DNA of 64,000 nt, from assembly GCA_045642225.1 (NCBI GenBank), contig JAZUIN010000016.1, positions 1 through 64,000 of the forward strand, read 5' to 3'. This document shows, in pieces, positions 36,045 through 45,394 of this stretch (its first letter is position 1; every line of letters begins with the position of its first letter). This DNA is from RUG191 sp045642225 (GTDB lineage Bacteria > Bacillota > Clostridia > Lachnospirales > Lachnospiraceae). The notes under the pieces were generated by a model. The model had not been told where the DNA came from. It saw nothing but the letters and a program-made list of their open reading frames with translations, and searched no databases. Made by a program: the position numbers and the translations under genes.

Positions 36045-36072
36045 TTGCACATTTGTACAATTGTGATATAAT
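36045..36072 (+). promoter_or_regulatory. promoter of the hybrid kinase operon
   Basis: TTGCAC (36045-36050), 16-base spacer, TATAAT (36067-36072), 25 bases before the ATG. It begins a likely operon running to 42758. Confidence 0.6.
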
Positions 36073-36096
36073 TTTATTATTGTAGGGGGCGCTTAG

Positions 36097-38637
36097 ATGG
36101 ACGGAGTGAAGGCTTATACCAAAATTAGACAAGCAATAGAAAAATATCATCAATCGTTTGAGGCATATAACGAACCATGGAATGACTGCGTCAATGCGTT
36201 GCTTGACGAAACAAGGCGGGTGATGAACCTTGATGGAGTGTGCATTCTTATGGGTGAAGCTTTTGACAGAGTGTATTCCATCCAATACGCTAGTGTCAAC
36301 GAGAAGGCGAATTTTTTATGGGATTTTACACATAAAGCCGAGAACGGTGATGTAGTAAAAATTGCAAGGTCGCACTATGGTAAAGATTTAGTTACTACTT
36401 ACATAGGAAATGCTAAGGGTATTAAATCGTCTATAATGAGTTATGGCTTTTTTACTGATAAAACATATGAAGGCGCGTTATTGCTTGTTGATATAGAAAA
36501 CCCTTCGCGTGAATGGTCTCTTGATGAACATAAGGCAATAGTATTACTTGGAAGATGTTTACATCAGTTTGTACAAAATACAAGAAACGAGCTTATCAGT
36601 AAAGAGCTTACTAAGCAACGTGCCAAATTAAGAAAAACGCTTCAAAATGTTGATCTTATTAACGCATTATGCTCACAGTATTCAGATGTGTTTCAGGTTA
36701 GTCTTGATAAAAATGCATATAAGGTATTGAGACTTCAGGGTAAAAATGCATCAGAGTTAGATCCTTTTGAAGTGGAATTAATTACAAGTACAGATGAACT
36801 TGTATCTTATGTGTGTGAACATATGTCGGAAGCAGAGTCTAAGAGATTTCTTGATATTGTTGATTTTGAAAATGTTAAGATTAGTCTTTGGGACAAGGAT
36901 GAATTTGTTGAATGTTTTCAATGTGAATATGGCGGAAGAAAGCAATATGTTGAACTTAAGGTAGTAGGACTTGGAGAAGCACCATATTCAAGTGTTGTAA
37001 TGGGATTTGTAGATGTTACGGAAACTGTTATTGCGGATGAAGAAAACGAGAAGAACCGTCAGATTGTAGATGCGTTGTCTGATGATTACATTGCTGTTTT
37101 TTATGTTGATGCTGCTACGCACATGATGGAAATGCTAAGAGCTACAGATGAGTATTTTGTCGAAAATTATGGCGCTTATTTCACTAAAGGTGTCAAGTAT
37201 GATGATGTAGTCCGCGTATATACTAGCAAAGATACAAATGTTGATGAAGATGACGAACTTTATAAGTATTGTGATTTTGATTACATTTTGTCTGAGCTTG
37301 AGAAGCTAAAGGTTCTTGCTATAAGCTATAGACGTAATGCTAATGGTGTTGAAAGACAATATAGAATGAAGGCTGTTCGTGTACTTGAAAAAAATAAAAT
37401 TGTTGGTGTGGTTCTAGGTTTTGCGGATATTGAGGATGAATATCGTAGTGACTTGGCATATCAAGATCAATTAAATAGTGCGTTAAGAGAAGCAAAAAGT
37501 GCGAGCGCATCTAAGACAAACTTTTTGTTTAATATGTCGCATGATATTCGTACCCCTATGAATGCGATTTTAGGATTCTCTACGTTGGCAAAAAAAGAAA
37601 TAAATAATCCTGAAAAGATTGAAGATTATTTAGGTAAAATCGAAAGTGCTGGTAAACATTTGTTAGAGCTAATTAACGATGTTTTAGATATGGCCAGAAT
37701 TGAAAATGGAAAGGTTGAGCTTAATCCTGTTTCGATAGATGTAAGAGAACATTTTAATAGCACGGTTGAAATGTTCAAAATTGATATGGAGAAAAAAGGA
37801 ATTGAGTTTAATGCGTCAATTAATGTTGAACATCCATTTATACTTGCTGACACTTTACGATTTAAACAAATCGACTTGAATTTGCTTGGTAATGCTTTGA
37901 AGTATACCAAAACTGGAGGTAAGGTATGGTATAAGGTGAAAGAGCTTCCATGTGATATGAAGGATCGAGTTTTGTATGAGATTGTAATACAAGATACTGG
38001 AATTGGAATGAGTGAAGAATTCCAAAAGAATGTTTTCAAACTTTTTGAACGCGAAAAGAGAGATTCTATAATTGAAGAGCAAGGCACGGGCTTAGGTCTT
38101 GCAATTACTAAGAGATTAGTAGATATGATGGGAGGTACAATAACATGTCATTCTGTTCTTAACAAGGGAACAGAGTTTAAGTGTTTGTTGTACTTTGATA
38201 AAGCGAAAGAGAATAAGATCGAAGAAGAAACTACAAGTGTTGATGTATCGAAATTAGAAGGAAAACGTATTCTTCTTGTTGAAGATAATGATATTAATAG
38301 AGAGATAGCTACTATGATTCTCGAAGAGGTGGGCATTATAGTAGAGGAAGCTGTTGACGGAACGTATGCTGTTGATATGATGAATTGTGCTGATAGTGAT
38401 TATTATGATCTTATTCTTATGGATATTCAGATGCCTTATATGGATGGATATAAAGCTACAAGAATTATAAGAAGTGCTGAGAAGAATAGTGGCGAACATA
38501 TTCCGATTGTAGCTATGACGGCTAATGCATTTGATGAGGATAAGAAGAAGGCTTTTGAATCAGGAATGGATGCACATTTGGCAAAGCCAGTTAATACAAA
38601 TGAATTATATAAGGAATTAGTTCGCTTAATCAGATAA
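36097..38637 (+). CDS. hybrid sensor histidine kinase/response regulator
   Basis: 846 residues, no TM helix, so cytoplasmic. N-terminal GAF-like region (~1-180), PAS-like modules (~185-460), HisKA with the phospho-acceptor His in FNMSHDIRTPMNAILGFS (~475), HATPase with the N box LNLLGNALKYTKTGG and G boxes DTGIGM and GTGLGLAITKRL (~580-700), and a C-terminal REC domain, RILLVEDNDINREIATMILE, with phospho-acceptor Asp in ILMDIQMPYMDGYKATR. No Hpt domain is seen, so the onward phosphorelay partner is unknown. Next gene starts 12 bases later. Confidence 0.9.
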   Translation: MDGVKAYTKIRQAIEKYHQSFEAYNEPWNDCVNALLDETRRVMNLDGVCILMGEAFDRVYSIQYASVNEKANFLWDFTHKAENGDVVKIARSHYGKDLVTTYIGNAKGIKSSIMSYGFFTDKTYEGALLLVDIENPSREWSLDEHKAIVLLGRCLHQFVQNTRNELISKELTKQRAKLRKTLQNVDLINALCSQYSDVFQVSLDKNAYKVLRLQGKNASELDPFEVELITSTDELVSYVCEHMSEAESKRFLDIVDFENVKISLWDKDEFVECFQCEYGGRKQYVELKVVGLGEAPYSSVVMGFVDVTETVIADEENEKNRQIVDALSDDYIAVFYVDAATHMMEMLRATDEYFVENYGAYFTKGVKYDDVVRVYTSKDTNVDEDDELYKYCDFDYILSELEKLKVLAISYRRNANGVERQYRMKAVRVLEKNKIVGVVLGFADIEDEYRSDLAYQDQLNSALREAKSASASKTNFLFNMSHDIRTPMNAILGFSTLAKKEINNPEKIEDYLGKIESAGKHLLELINDVLDMARIENGKVELNPVSIDVREHFNSTVEMFKIDMEKKGIEFNASINVEHPFILADTLRFKQIDLNLLGNALKYTKTGGKVWYKVKELPCDMKDRVLYEIVIQDTGIGMSEEFQKNVFKLFEREKRDSIIEEQGTGLGLAITKRLVDMMGGTITCHSVLNKGTEFKCLLYFDKAKENKIEEETTSVDVSKLEGKRILLVEDNDINREIATMILEEVGIIVEEAVDGTYAVDMMNCADSDYYDLILMDIQMPYMDGYKATRIIRSAEKNSGEHIPIVAMTANAFDEDKKKAFESGMDAHLAKPVNTNELYKELVRLIR

Positions 38638-38649
38638 GGAGATTAAGCA

Positions 38650-39774
38650 ATGTTTGGATTCGGTAAGAGAACGGTTTATTTTATCGATAGTGAAAATGTT
38701 AATGAAAAATGGATTGATGAGTTCCCAGAGTTAGATAAGAATGATCAGATAAAAGTGTTTTACACTGATAAAAGTGCTAACATTTCACCTGCAAAATTAG
38801 ATAAAATTTTGAGTGATAGTATTAATTTGAAATGGGTAGAATGTTTTACGGGAAAAAATGCTTTGGATTTTCAATTGGTATCAGATCTTGGATATTCTAT
38901 TGGAAGACGAAGCAATGATTCTTATGTAATTGTATCTAATGATAAAGGTTACGAAGCAGTAGTTAATTATTGGGTAATCAAGGGAATAGATGTAACAAGA
39001 CTTGAAGTTGATATGGGAAGCGATAAGCCTTTCAAGAAATATAAGAAAAGAAGTCTTAGAAAGCAAACTCCGAGAGTTAAAAGTAGTGCAAGTCCAGTAA
39101 AAAAGGATGTGCAAAAAAACACTACAAAACAAGTTAAGAGGGACGTAGTCAAGGATAATACAAATTCGGTTAAGAAGGATACTGTTAAGAAAAATACAAG
39201 TCCAGTTAAAAAGGATACTGTTAAGAAAAATGCAAGTCCAGTTAAAAAAGATACGGTGAAGAATAGTACAAATTCCGTAAAGGAAGTTAAGAATAGTACA
39301 AAAGCCGTTAAGAAGGAAGCTTCAAAACCAAATAATAATATGGTAAGAAGTGTATGGAAACAAAATCCAACTCATAAAAATGAAGAGGTTGAATTTGTTG
39401 AAGCGATAGGAAGGAGTGTTCCAGTTTCAGAATTGGGTAATTATCATGTCGCGTTAACTAATTTGTTAGGTCAGGAATTAGGAACTAAGAAGTATCACGA
39501 GCTTAAAGAAGATAAAGTGTTGAAAGATAAGATTGGCAAGACATACATTTCTAATGGTTATCAAAGACTTGATTATCTGACAAGAACATTTTTGTGTTAT
39601 AACAATAAAGGCTTTGAAGATTTAGCAGCGATACTTGGAATATTGACAAACAAAAAGTCCAGAGACTTGAATGATTTCTATAGGAGATTAGCAGAGCAAT
39701 TTGGAGAGAATAAAGGAAGAGAATATTACAATATTTTGAAAGGCGTCTTTAAATTGCTTAAGGAGATTCAATAA
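38650..39774 (+). CDS. PIN-like domain protein with lysine-rich repeat linker
   Basis: 374 residues. Residues 1-~125 resemble a PIN-like nuclease fold: VYFIDSENVNEKWID with an acidic first strand, QIKVFYTDKSANISPAKLDK, CFTGKNALDFQLVSDLGYSI and SYVIVSNDKGYEAVVNYW. Acidic residues of the active site are present. Residues ~135-225 are a Lys/Thr/Val-rich linker with four 12-residue repeats. The last ~120 residues form a helical domain of unknown type. Probably an RNA-processing or RNA-binding protein; this is inference. In a run with a hybrid kinase upstream and an HD protein 2 bases downstream. Confidence 0.65.
   Translation: MFGFGKRTVYFIDSENVNEKWIDEFPELDKNDQIKVFYTDKSANISPAKLDKILSDSINLKWVECFTGKNALDFQLVSDLGYSIGRRSNDSYVIVSNDKGYEAVVNYWVIKGIDVTRLEVDMGSDKPFKKYKKRSLRKQTPRVKSSASPVKKDVQKNTTKQVKRDVVKDNTNSVKKDTVKKNTSPVKKDTVKKNASPVKKDTVKNSTNSVKEVKNSTKAVKKEASKPNNNMVRSVWKQNPTHKNEEVEFVEAIGRSVPVSELGNYHVALTNLLGQELGTKKYHELKEDKVLKDKIGKTYISNGYQRLDYLTRTFLCYNNKGFEDLAAILGILTNKKSRDLNDFYRRLAEQFGENKGREYYNILKGVFKLLKEIQ
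39139..39282 (+). repeat. four 36-bp direct repeats inside the PIN-like gene
   Basis: Units at 39139, 39175, 39211 and 39247, each 36 bp or 12 codons. The middle two differ at only one base; the outer two are more diverged. They encode the basic linker K-D-T-V-K-K-N-(T/A)-S-P-V-K. Near-identity of the middle copies suggests recent expansion by slippage or recombination. Confidence 0.75.
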
Positions 39775-39776
39775 GA

Positions 39777-40565
39777 ATGAAGATAAATCGTACTTGTATT
39801 GAAAAAGTTTTTGATGAGTATGTAGCTCAATATGATATAACGGATACAAAGGTAAAACTCAAACAATTACATACATTTAAAGTAGCAGCTCTTTGTGAAA
39901 CGATAGCAGAATCAATAAATATGAATGAAGATGATGTAAATACTGCGTGGTTGTCGGGTATGTTACATGATATTGGAAGGTTTGAACAGCTTAGAAGATT
40001 TGATACATTTTTAGATCATAAGTCTATAAATCATGCTGAATTTGGCGCTGATTTGTTGTTTAAAGAGGGATTGATTGATAAGTTTAAATCTGGTATTGAA
40101 GGAGAACAAGAAGAATTTGACTTGTTAGAATTAACTATTCGTTGTCATAATAGACTAACTATACCAGAAGAATTGAGTGAGCGAGAAGTAGTTTTTTGTA
40201 ATATTTTAAGAGATGCAGATAAGCTAGATATATTTAGAGTTTGTACAGAAGATTCTTTTGAAAGTATATATAATGTAACGACAGAAGAAAAGGAAAATTC
40301 TTTGATTTCGCCTAAGGTGTTAGAAGGCTTTTATGAGCATCATGCAATAGATAGAATGTATAAAACAACTATGGCGGATCATGTTTTAGGACATATGTCT
40401 ATGGCGTATGAATTAGTATTTCCGCTTTCTAGGAAATTATGTATTGAGCAAGGATATTTAGTCAAATTTATGAAACACAACTGGAGAAAAACTGAAACTT
40501 CAGAAGAGATGGATAAGGCAAAGGAAGAGCTTTTGAGGTTTTTGTCTTGTGATGTAAACGACTAG
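39777..40565 (+). CDS. HD domain phosphohydrolase
   Basis: 262 residues. HD superfamily metal-dependent hydrolase: LHTFKVAALCETIAESINMN (first His), WLSGMLHDIGRFEQLRRFDT (HD pair), LDHKSINHAEFGADLLF (further His) and LRDADKLDIFRVC (last Asp). Substrate unknown; HD proteins act on nucleotides or cyclic dinucleotides. AGGAG lies in the end of the previous gene. With the next gene carrying EAL, a link to nucleotide second messengers is possible but unproven. Confidence 0.82.
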   Translation: MKINRTCIEKVFDEYVAQYDITDTKVKLKQLHTFKVAALCETIAESINMNEDDVNTAWLSGMLHDIGRFEQLRRFDTFLDHKSINHAEFGADLLFKEGLIDKFKSGIEGEQEEFDLLELTIRCHNRLTIPEELSEREVVFCNILRDADKLDIFRVCTEDSFESIYNVTTEEKENSLISPKVLEGFYEHHAIDRMYKTTMADHVLGHMSMAYELVFPLSRKLCIEQGYLVKFMKHNWRKTETSEEMDKAKEELLRFLSCDVND

Positions 40566-40607
40566 ATGAAATGATGGAGAAGATGTGTGAGGGGGATTTA
40601 ACTGGAA

Positions 40608-42758
40608 ATGGATACACAGATAAGACATAAGGTTCTTATAGTAGATGATTCTGACTTTAACAGAGAGATATTACAAGATATGCTTTCTGAAGAATATGAT
40701 TTATATGAAGCAGAAAATGGTATAAGAGCTTTAGAAATTCTTCGTGAGAAAAAGGATGAAATAAGCCTTTGTCTTCTAGATATTATGATGCCTAAAATGA
40801 ATGGCTTTGAAGTGCTGAATATAATGAATGCTGAAGGGATATCTGAAAATGTTCCAGTAATTATTATTTCGGGCGAAGATGGAGAAGCACAAATTGAGAA
40901 AGCGTATGATTTAGGAGCGATTGATTATGTCACAAAACCATTCGACGCAAGAATAGTTGGGCGAAGAGTTTTTGCGACAATGATGCTTTTTGAGAAGCAA
41001 AAAGAATTGTCAGATAAGCTGAAAGAGCAAATCGAGGAAAATGGAAATCGGGTTGATAAAGTTACTGGATTACCTACATATACGTCATTTTTCTCTGAAT
41101 GTGACAAAATTATTGGAAATGGAAGAACCAAAGAAACTAAGTATTGCATGGTTGCAATAGATATTGAACATTTCAAATTGTTCAATGATTGGTTTGGTCG
41201 TGCTGAAGGAGATAAGTATCTTAAGGAGATAGCAGCTTGTCTTAAAGAAGTGACTAAAGAAGACGGCAAGGTTGCAGGATATATTGGTGGAGATAATTTC
41301 GGATTATTTATTCCGTATGACTATAGTGTGATTGATTATATTCAAGATAATATGTTAGCTATGTTAAATGAATATGGACAGTCTATTGGATTTGGTCCGA
41401 TGTACGGAATATTTGAAGTTAATGGTGAAACATATAGTTCTCAGATTATGTATGACAATGCAGTTACTGCAATGGCTGCAATTCCTGGTGATTATCTTAA
41501 TAGAATTGCAATTTATGATCCTACGCTTTTACGTAAAACGGGGGATGAATTGATGCTTCTTTCCGACGTGCAACGAGGAATGGATGAGCATGAATTTACA
41601 TTTTTCTTACAGCCTAAAGTTAATATGCTTACGGGTAAAGTAGTAAGTGCTGAGGCGTTAGTAAGGTGGGCTCATAAGTCGAAAGGTTTAGTTAGCCCAG
41701 GTATTTTTGTGCCTGTTCTTGAAGATAACGGATTTATTACGTCGCTTGATAGATATATATGGGAAGAGGTGTGTAAGTGGCAAAGAGATTGGATAAATTC
41801 TGGTCATGAAGCTATACCGATTTCTGTAAATGTATCACAAATAGATATATTTGCAGGTGACGTGGCAGACTATTTCGTTAATATGATTAAGAAATATGAA
41901 TTAGAGCCTCGTTTGATTGACATTGAAATTACAGAAAGTGCTTATGCCAAAGAGTATGATTTGATAAATGTAACTGTAAATAAGTTGAGAGAAGCTGGCT
42001 TTAGAGTTTTGTTAGACGATTTTGGAAGTGCGTATTCTTCACTAAATATGTTGAGCAAACTTAAAGTTGATATATTGAAGCTTGATATGAAATTCCTTGA
42101 TTTGGATGGGACTGAGAATAAAGGAATTAGCATTTTAGATTCGATTGTGGGTATGGCTAATCAAATGGACTTGCCTATTGTAGTTGAAGGCGTTGAAAAT
42201 AGAGAACAAGAGAAAATGCTTACTAGACTAGGCTGCATTTATGCACAGGGATTTTTCTATTATAAGCCAATGCCTATTGGACAATATGAGAAATTAATTA
42301 GTAATGAAAATCGAGTTGAATATAGAGAAGACGATGTATTGGATATATATAAACCATTACAGGTCAAAGAGTTCTTGAAGACTAATTTGTTTTCGGATGC
42401 TTTGGTAAACGAGATACTTGGTCCATTTGCATTTTATGAAATGGATGAAGATGAAAACATCAAAGTAGTTAGAGTGAATGAACAATATTTCGATGTTAAA
42501 GAAATCGAGAAGAATATGTCTCGAGAATTAGTGAATGAAGTTATTATGGATGTTAAATCAGAGGATGTAGATGTATTAAGAGGCTTGTTTAACGAAGCAT
42601 ATAATGAAACAAGTAATAGTTCTGAAGGAAATGTAGTGTATACAACTCATAATGGAGAGGCCAAAAATTTCCATGTGAGAGCATTCTTTATAAAAGAGCG
42701 TAATGATAAGAAAATGTTTTGCGCTACAATCTGGGATTTAGCGGAAGCAGTGGTATAA
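40608..42758 (+). CDS. response regulator with degenerate GGDEF and intact EAL domains
   Basis: 716 residues. REC (~1-130; VLIVDDSDFNREILQDMLSE, Asp in LCLLDIMMPKMNGFEVL), GGDEF (~145-300) whose signature is GGDNF (residues 227-231), EAL (~320-560) with AEALVRW, SVNVSQ, DIEITESAY, LDDFGSAYSSLNML and VVEGVENREQ all in place, then ~150 residues of unknown fold. Prediction: a phosphorylation-controlled c-di-GMP phosphodiesterase with the GGDEF as a regulatory domain. The upstream hybrid kinase is a natural phosphodonor candidate. A GAGGGGG site is 11-12 bases from the ATG, slightly long. Confidence 0.88.
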   Translation: MDTQIRHKVLIVDDSDFNREILQDMLSEEYDLYEAENGIRALEILREKKDEISLCLLDIMMPKMNGFEVLNIMNAEGISENVPVIIISGEDGEAQIEKAYDLGAIDYVTKPFDARIVGRRVFATMMLFEKQKELSDKLKEQIEENGNRVDKVTGLPTYTSFFSECDKIIGNGRTKETKYCMVAIDIEHFKLFNDWFGRAEGDKYLKEIAACLKEVTKEDGKVAGYIGGDNFGLFIPYDYSVIDYIQDNMLAMLNEYGQSIGFGPMYGIFEVNGETYSSQIMYDNAVTAMAAIPGDYLNRIAIYDPTLLRKTGDELMLLSDVQRGMDEHEFTFFLQPKVNMLTGKVVSAEALVRWAHKSKGLVSPGIFVPVLEDNGFITSLDRYIWEEVCKWQRDWINSGHEAIPISVNVSQIDIFAGDVADYFVNMIKKYELEPRLIDIEITESAYAKEYDLINVTVNKLREAGFRVLLDDFGSAYSSLNMLSKLKVDILKLDMKFLDLDGTENKGISILDSIVGMANQMDLPIVVEGVENREQEKMLTRLGCIYAQGFFYYKPMPIGQYEKLISNENRVEYREDDVLDIYKPLQVKEFLKTNLFSDALVNEILGPFAFYEMDEDENIKVVRVNEQYFDVKEIEKNMSRELVNEVIMDVKSEDVDVLRGLFNEAYNETSNSSEGNVVYTTHNGEAKNFHVRAFFIKERNDKKMFCATIWDLAEAVV

Positions 42759-42765
42759 TAGAATG

Positions 42766-42845
42766 GCTTGTGATATGAGCTGCCCTCAAATTGTTAGATT
42801 TTGGTCTGACTTTTGGGGAGGTACATATCACAAGCTGTTTTTATT
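42766..42845. terminator. long bidirectional terminator hairpin
   Basis: GCTTGTGATATG (42766-42777) pairs perfectly with CATATCACAAGC (42824-42835); an inner CCCTCAAA/TTTTGGGG stem is nearly complementary. A T-rich tail follows. It separates two converging genes. Confidence 0.7.
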
Positions 42846-44518
42846 TAATTTTGCTTTTGTGTTATATTAGTTCGATTTTTGTTCTCGGGAATATTATTGT
42901 CCGGTGGAGTTGGTGGAGTGCCGTTTTCTTGCATGTTCATCTTGCCACGCATATCTTTTGGCATATTGCCTTGTGCTTCGCCGTTCTTATTGTCTTGCAT
43001 CTTACCGTTTCTGTTATCTGGCATATTACCTTGCATGCCACCTCTACCCATGTTGGATTGAACATTATTAGTTAGTTGCTCTGTTAAAGTGATGTCTTGA
43101 GAAGCACTGCCAGTTTGTAGCTTGTAGGCTGTATTTAATTTTAGTTCAGGTGTAGAAATTGTAACACAGCTATATATTTTCTCGGGAGTGTAATCTACTA
43201 GTGTATTGCCATCAGAGTCGGTCAACTTAATTTGACCAGAATCCGTAGTTGTTAATGTCATAATATTTTGAGTAGAATCTGTGCTGAAGCCTTCTACCAT
43301 TCCTGATGAGCCAGCAGCTATTAAAGTGCCGCCCGTAATTGTTGCGCTTGTGCCATAGTCTATTGCAGTGTTGCCATCGTTAGTAGGACCGGATACATAA
43401 GTTGTTCCGCCAGAAATAAGTATTGTTCCATTAGAATCAAGCCCATCTCCAGAAGCATTTATTCTTAGTGTTCCACCAGAAATCTCTAAAATAGCATTTT
43501 CGTCTGAAGCCATAGGATCATCTTGTTTCATAGGAGCGTTTTGATCTTGTGATTTGAAACCGCTTTGGTCGTTGCCGCCAGCGCTGTTTATTCCATCGTC
43601 GCTAGAGGTAATGTTGATGTTGCCGCCAGTGATGTATATTTGTTGCCCTTCTAGACCTTCGTAAGAATTTGTTACAGTAACATTTCCATCTTCTATAAGG
43701 ACTTGCTTACTAGCGTGAACGCCGTCATCTTTGGCGCTGATTGTATAGGTGCCAGAAGCAATGTATACGTATCCTTTTTCAGAATTCTCATGTTCAGTAT
43801 GAATGCCGTCGTTTTCAGAAGAGATGTTCAAATTACATTTACATGAACGGAAGCTGTTGTTAGAATCGATGCCGTGATTTGAAGCTGTAACATTTATTGT
43901 TCCGTCTGTGATTTTAAGGTCGTCTTTGCATACAATTCCGTTATTTTTATCACTCGTTATATTGAGAATTCCAGTTCCATTGATTGTCAAATCCGTTTTC
44001 GAAAAGATAGCACCGTCAATATTGCTGTCGTTTTCGCTGTAGCTTTCAGTGCTGCTTGAAATGTTGTTTTTTGTATTTTCTGCTGTTGTAATAAATACTT
44101 TATCTGCGTTAACTACTTGAAGCGGCGCGTTACTATTAGATGAGATACTTGCATTATTTAAAACAAGCTGAACTTTTTCTTTGTCTGAGGCATTTATTAT
44201 AATGTTTGCGTTACTTGACTCGCCACTTAAGACATAGGTTCCTTCTTTGTTAATAGTGACGGTGCTGCCGACGATATCTACTGTGTTGTTCTCTGAGGTG
44301 ATAGATGAGTTTGATAATGTTATTGTGTCGCTTACATTGCTATAACTACTGTCTAAATCTCGCGAAGTAAACATATCGGTAGTGTCAATCATATCAGTAG
44401 ATACAGAACTTGTATTTGCCTGGCCACAGCCTGTCATTGTAAATGCTGAAGCGCTAAGACATAAAGCAATTATACTTGCTTTGACTATGTTGATTATAGT
44501 AATTTTATTGTTATCCAT
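42845..44518 (-). CDS. carbohydrate-binding beta-helix lipoprotein (Cthe_2159/DUF4353 family)
   Basis: 557 residues. Lipoprotein signal with AFTMTGC lipobox (~residue 32), then a right-handed beta-helix-like body of repeated turns: GTYVLSGESSNANIIINASD, NNASISSNSNAPLQVVNADK, GTINVTASNHGIDSNNSFRS, GTYTISAKDDGVHASKQ, GGNINITSSDDGINSAGGND. This is the Cthe_2159 fold, a surface polysaccharide binder. The last ~85 residues are Gly/Asn/Met/Lys-rich (GNMPDNRNGKMQDNKNG). Third gene in the operon with VTC and DUF4956; no CotH kinase gene, often seen with this set, is present. Confidence 0.82.
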   Translation of the reverse strand: MDNNKITIINIVKASIIALCLSASAFTMTGCGQANTSSVSTDMIDTTDMFTSRDLDSSYSNVSDTITLSNSSITSENNTVDIVGSTVTINKEGTYVLSGESSNANIIINASDKEKVQLVLNNASISSNSNAPLQVVNADKVFITTAENTKNNISSSTESYSENDSNIDGAIFSKTDLTINGTGILNITSDKNNGIVCKDDLKITDGTINVTASNHGIDSNNSFRSCKCNLNISSENDGIHTEHENSEKGYVYIASGTYTISAKDDGVHASKQVLIEDGNVTVTNSYEGLEGQQIYITGGNINITSSDDGINSAGGNDQSGFKSQDQNAPMKQDDPMASDENAILEISGGTLRINASGDGLDSNGTILISGGTTYVSGPTNDGNTAIDYGTSATITGGTLIAAGSSGMVEGFSTDSTQNIMTLTTTDSGQIKLTDSDGNTLVDYTPEKIYSCVTISTPELKLNTAYKLQTGSASQDITLTEQLTNNVQSNMGRGGMQGNMPDNRNGKMQDNKNGEAQGNMPKDMRGKMNMQENGTPPTPPDNNIPENKNRTNITQKQN

Positions 44519-44625
44519 AATTCTTTGAGATTCAATTAGAAATTGAATACGATCCTTTCTATTAATGTTTTTGTTCTTTCAATATTTGAAGTTAATAATT
44601 AAGTTCGTAATTAATTTGGTATTTG

Positions 44626-44697
44626 AGTTAGTATTTTAATTAGTGTTTTAATTAGTATATTAATTAGTATATTAATTAGTATTTATATTAGTGTTTG
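44626..44697. repeat. six tandem 12-bp AT-rich repeats
   Basis: TTAG recurs at 44628, 44640, 44652, 44664, 44676 and 44688, exactly every 12 bp, with a unit close to AATTAGTATATT. It lies between the DUF4956 gene and the beta-helix lipoprotein gene. The rest of the 195-bp gap (44519-44713) is AT rich, with nothing else recognised. Confidence 0.75.
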
Positions 44698-44713
44698 AAC
44701 ATAAGCTGGGTGT

Positions 44714-45394
44714 TTATAACTCTTGAATATTTGTAACTTGACGTCCTATTGCAATTTCTAGATTGCCATTTCTACAACGCAATTCGTCTACAAATTCTTT
44801 CTCTTTAGATGGGTCTTTGAGAGTAATGTTGTAGTTGAGTTTGAACATGCTACCCATATTAGTTGTCTTAGATGAAATAAGCTCACTTGAAGTTGTGTAT
44901 TTCGTGAAAATATCATCAAAGACACTATAGTAATCTAAATCTTCTGGTATCGTTATTTTTAAACTTTTTTCTTTCTCTTTTACGGAAATGTTGGTGTTGT
45001 TGAAAATGAATAGGGCTAAGCCTACTATTATTGAAAATAAAATGGCGTAACCTAAATAGCCCATACCTGTTACAAGTCCAGCACCCATAGCCATGAAGAT
45101 TGCACCGATTTCTTTTGCGGTTCCGGGTACAGATCTAAATCGTACAAGGCTGAATGTTCCTGCAACGGCAACACCAGCGCCTATATTTCCATTTACCATC
45201 ATAATGACTGTGCAAACGATAGTAGGTAGTAGTGCTAGAGTTACAACAAAGCTTTTTGTGTACCTTGATTTGAAAGAGTACATGAAAGCGAAATATACGC
45301 CTATAACAAGTGATACTGCAAGGCATAATAGAAATGATGGGACATTAATTCCTGTTTGAGAATCGATTACTGATTTGAAAATTGTATTAAGCAT
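44714..45394 (-). CDS. DUF4956 domain membrane protein
   Basis: 226 residues. About four TM helices in the first 130 residues (FLLCLAVSLVIGVYFAFMYS, FVVTLALLPTIVCTVIMMV, IGAIFMAMGAGLVTGMGYLG, ILFSIIVGLALFIF), with the family hallmark AVAGTFSLVRFRSVPGTAKE. A cytoplasmic C-terminal domain follows (LKITIPEDLDYYSVFDDIFT). Function of the family is unknown, but it recurs with VTC-domain proteins, as here. Overlaps the VTC gene by 8 bases, so the two are translationally coupled. Confidence 0.88.
   Translation of the reverse strand: MLNTIFKSVIDSQTGINVPSFLLCLAVSLVIGVYFAFMYSFKSRYTKSFVVTLALLPTIVCTVIMMVNGNIGAGVAVAGTFSLVRFRSVPGTAKEIGAIFMAMGAGLVTGMGYLGYAILFSIIVGLALFIFNNTNISVKEKEKSLKITIPEDLDYYSVFDDIFTKYTTSSELISSKTTNMGSMFKLNYNITLKDPSKEKEFVDELRCRNGNLEIAIGRQVTNIQEL

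Noticed and set aside
42791..43075. Plus-strand reading frame across the beta-helix gene's 3' end
   Set aside because: It is opposite to a well supported gene and over a terminator hairpin; its hydrophobic His/Leu composition is what antisense frames of such genes give.
44626..44697. Periodic repeats as a CRISPR or origin iteron array
   Set aside because: Units are contiguous, AT-rich and 12 bp, with no spacers, and no replication initiator gene lies nearby.
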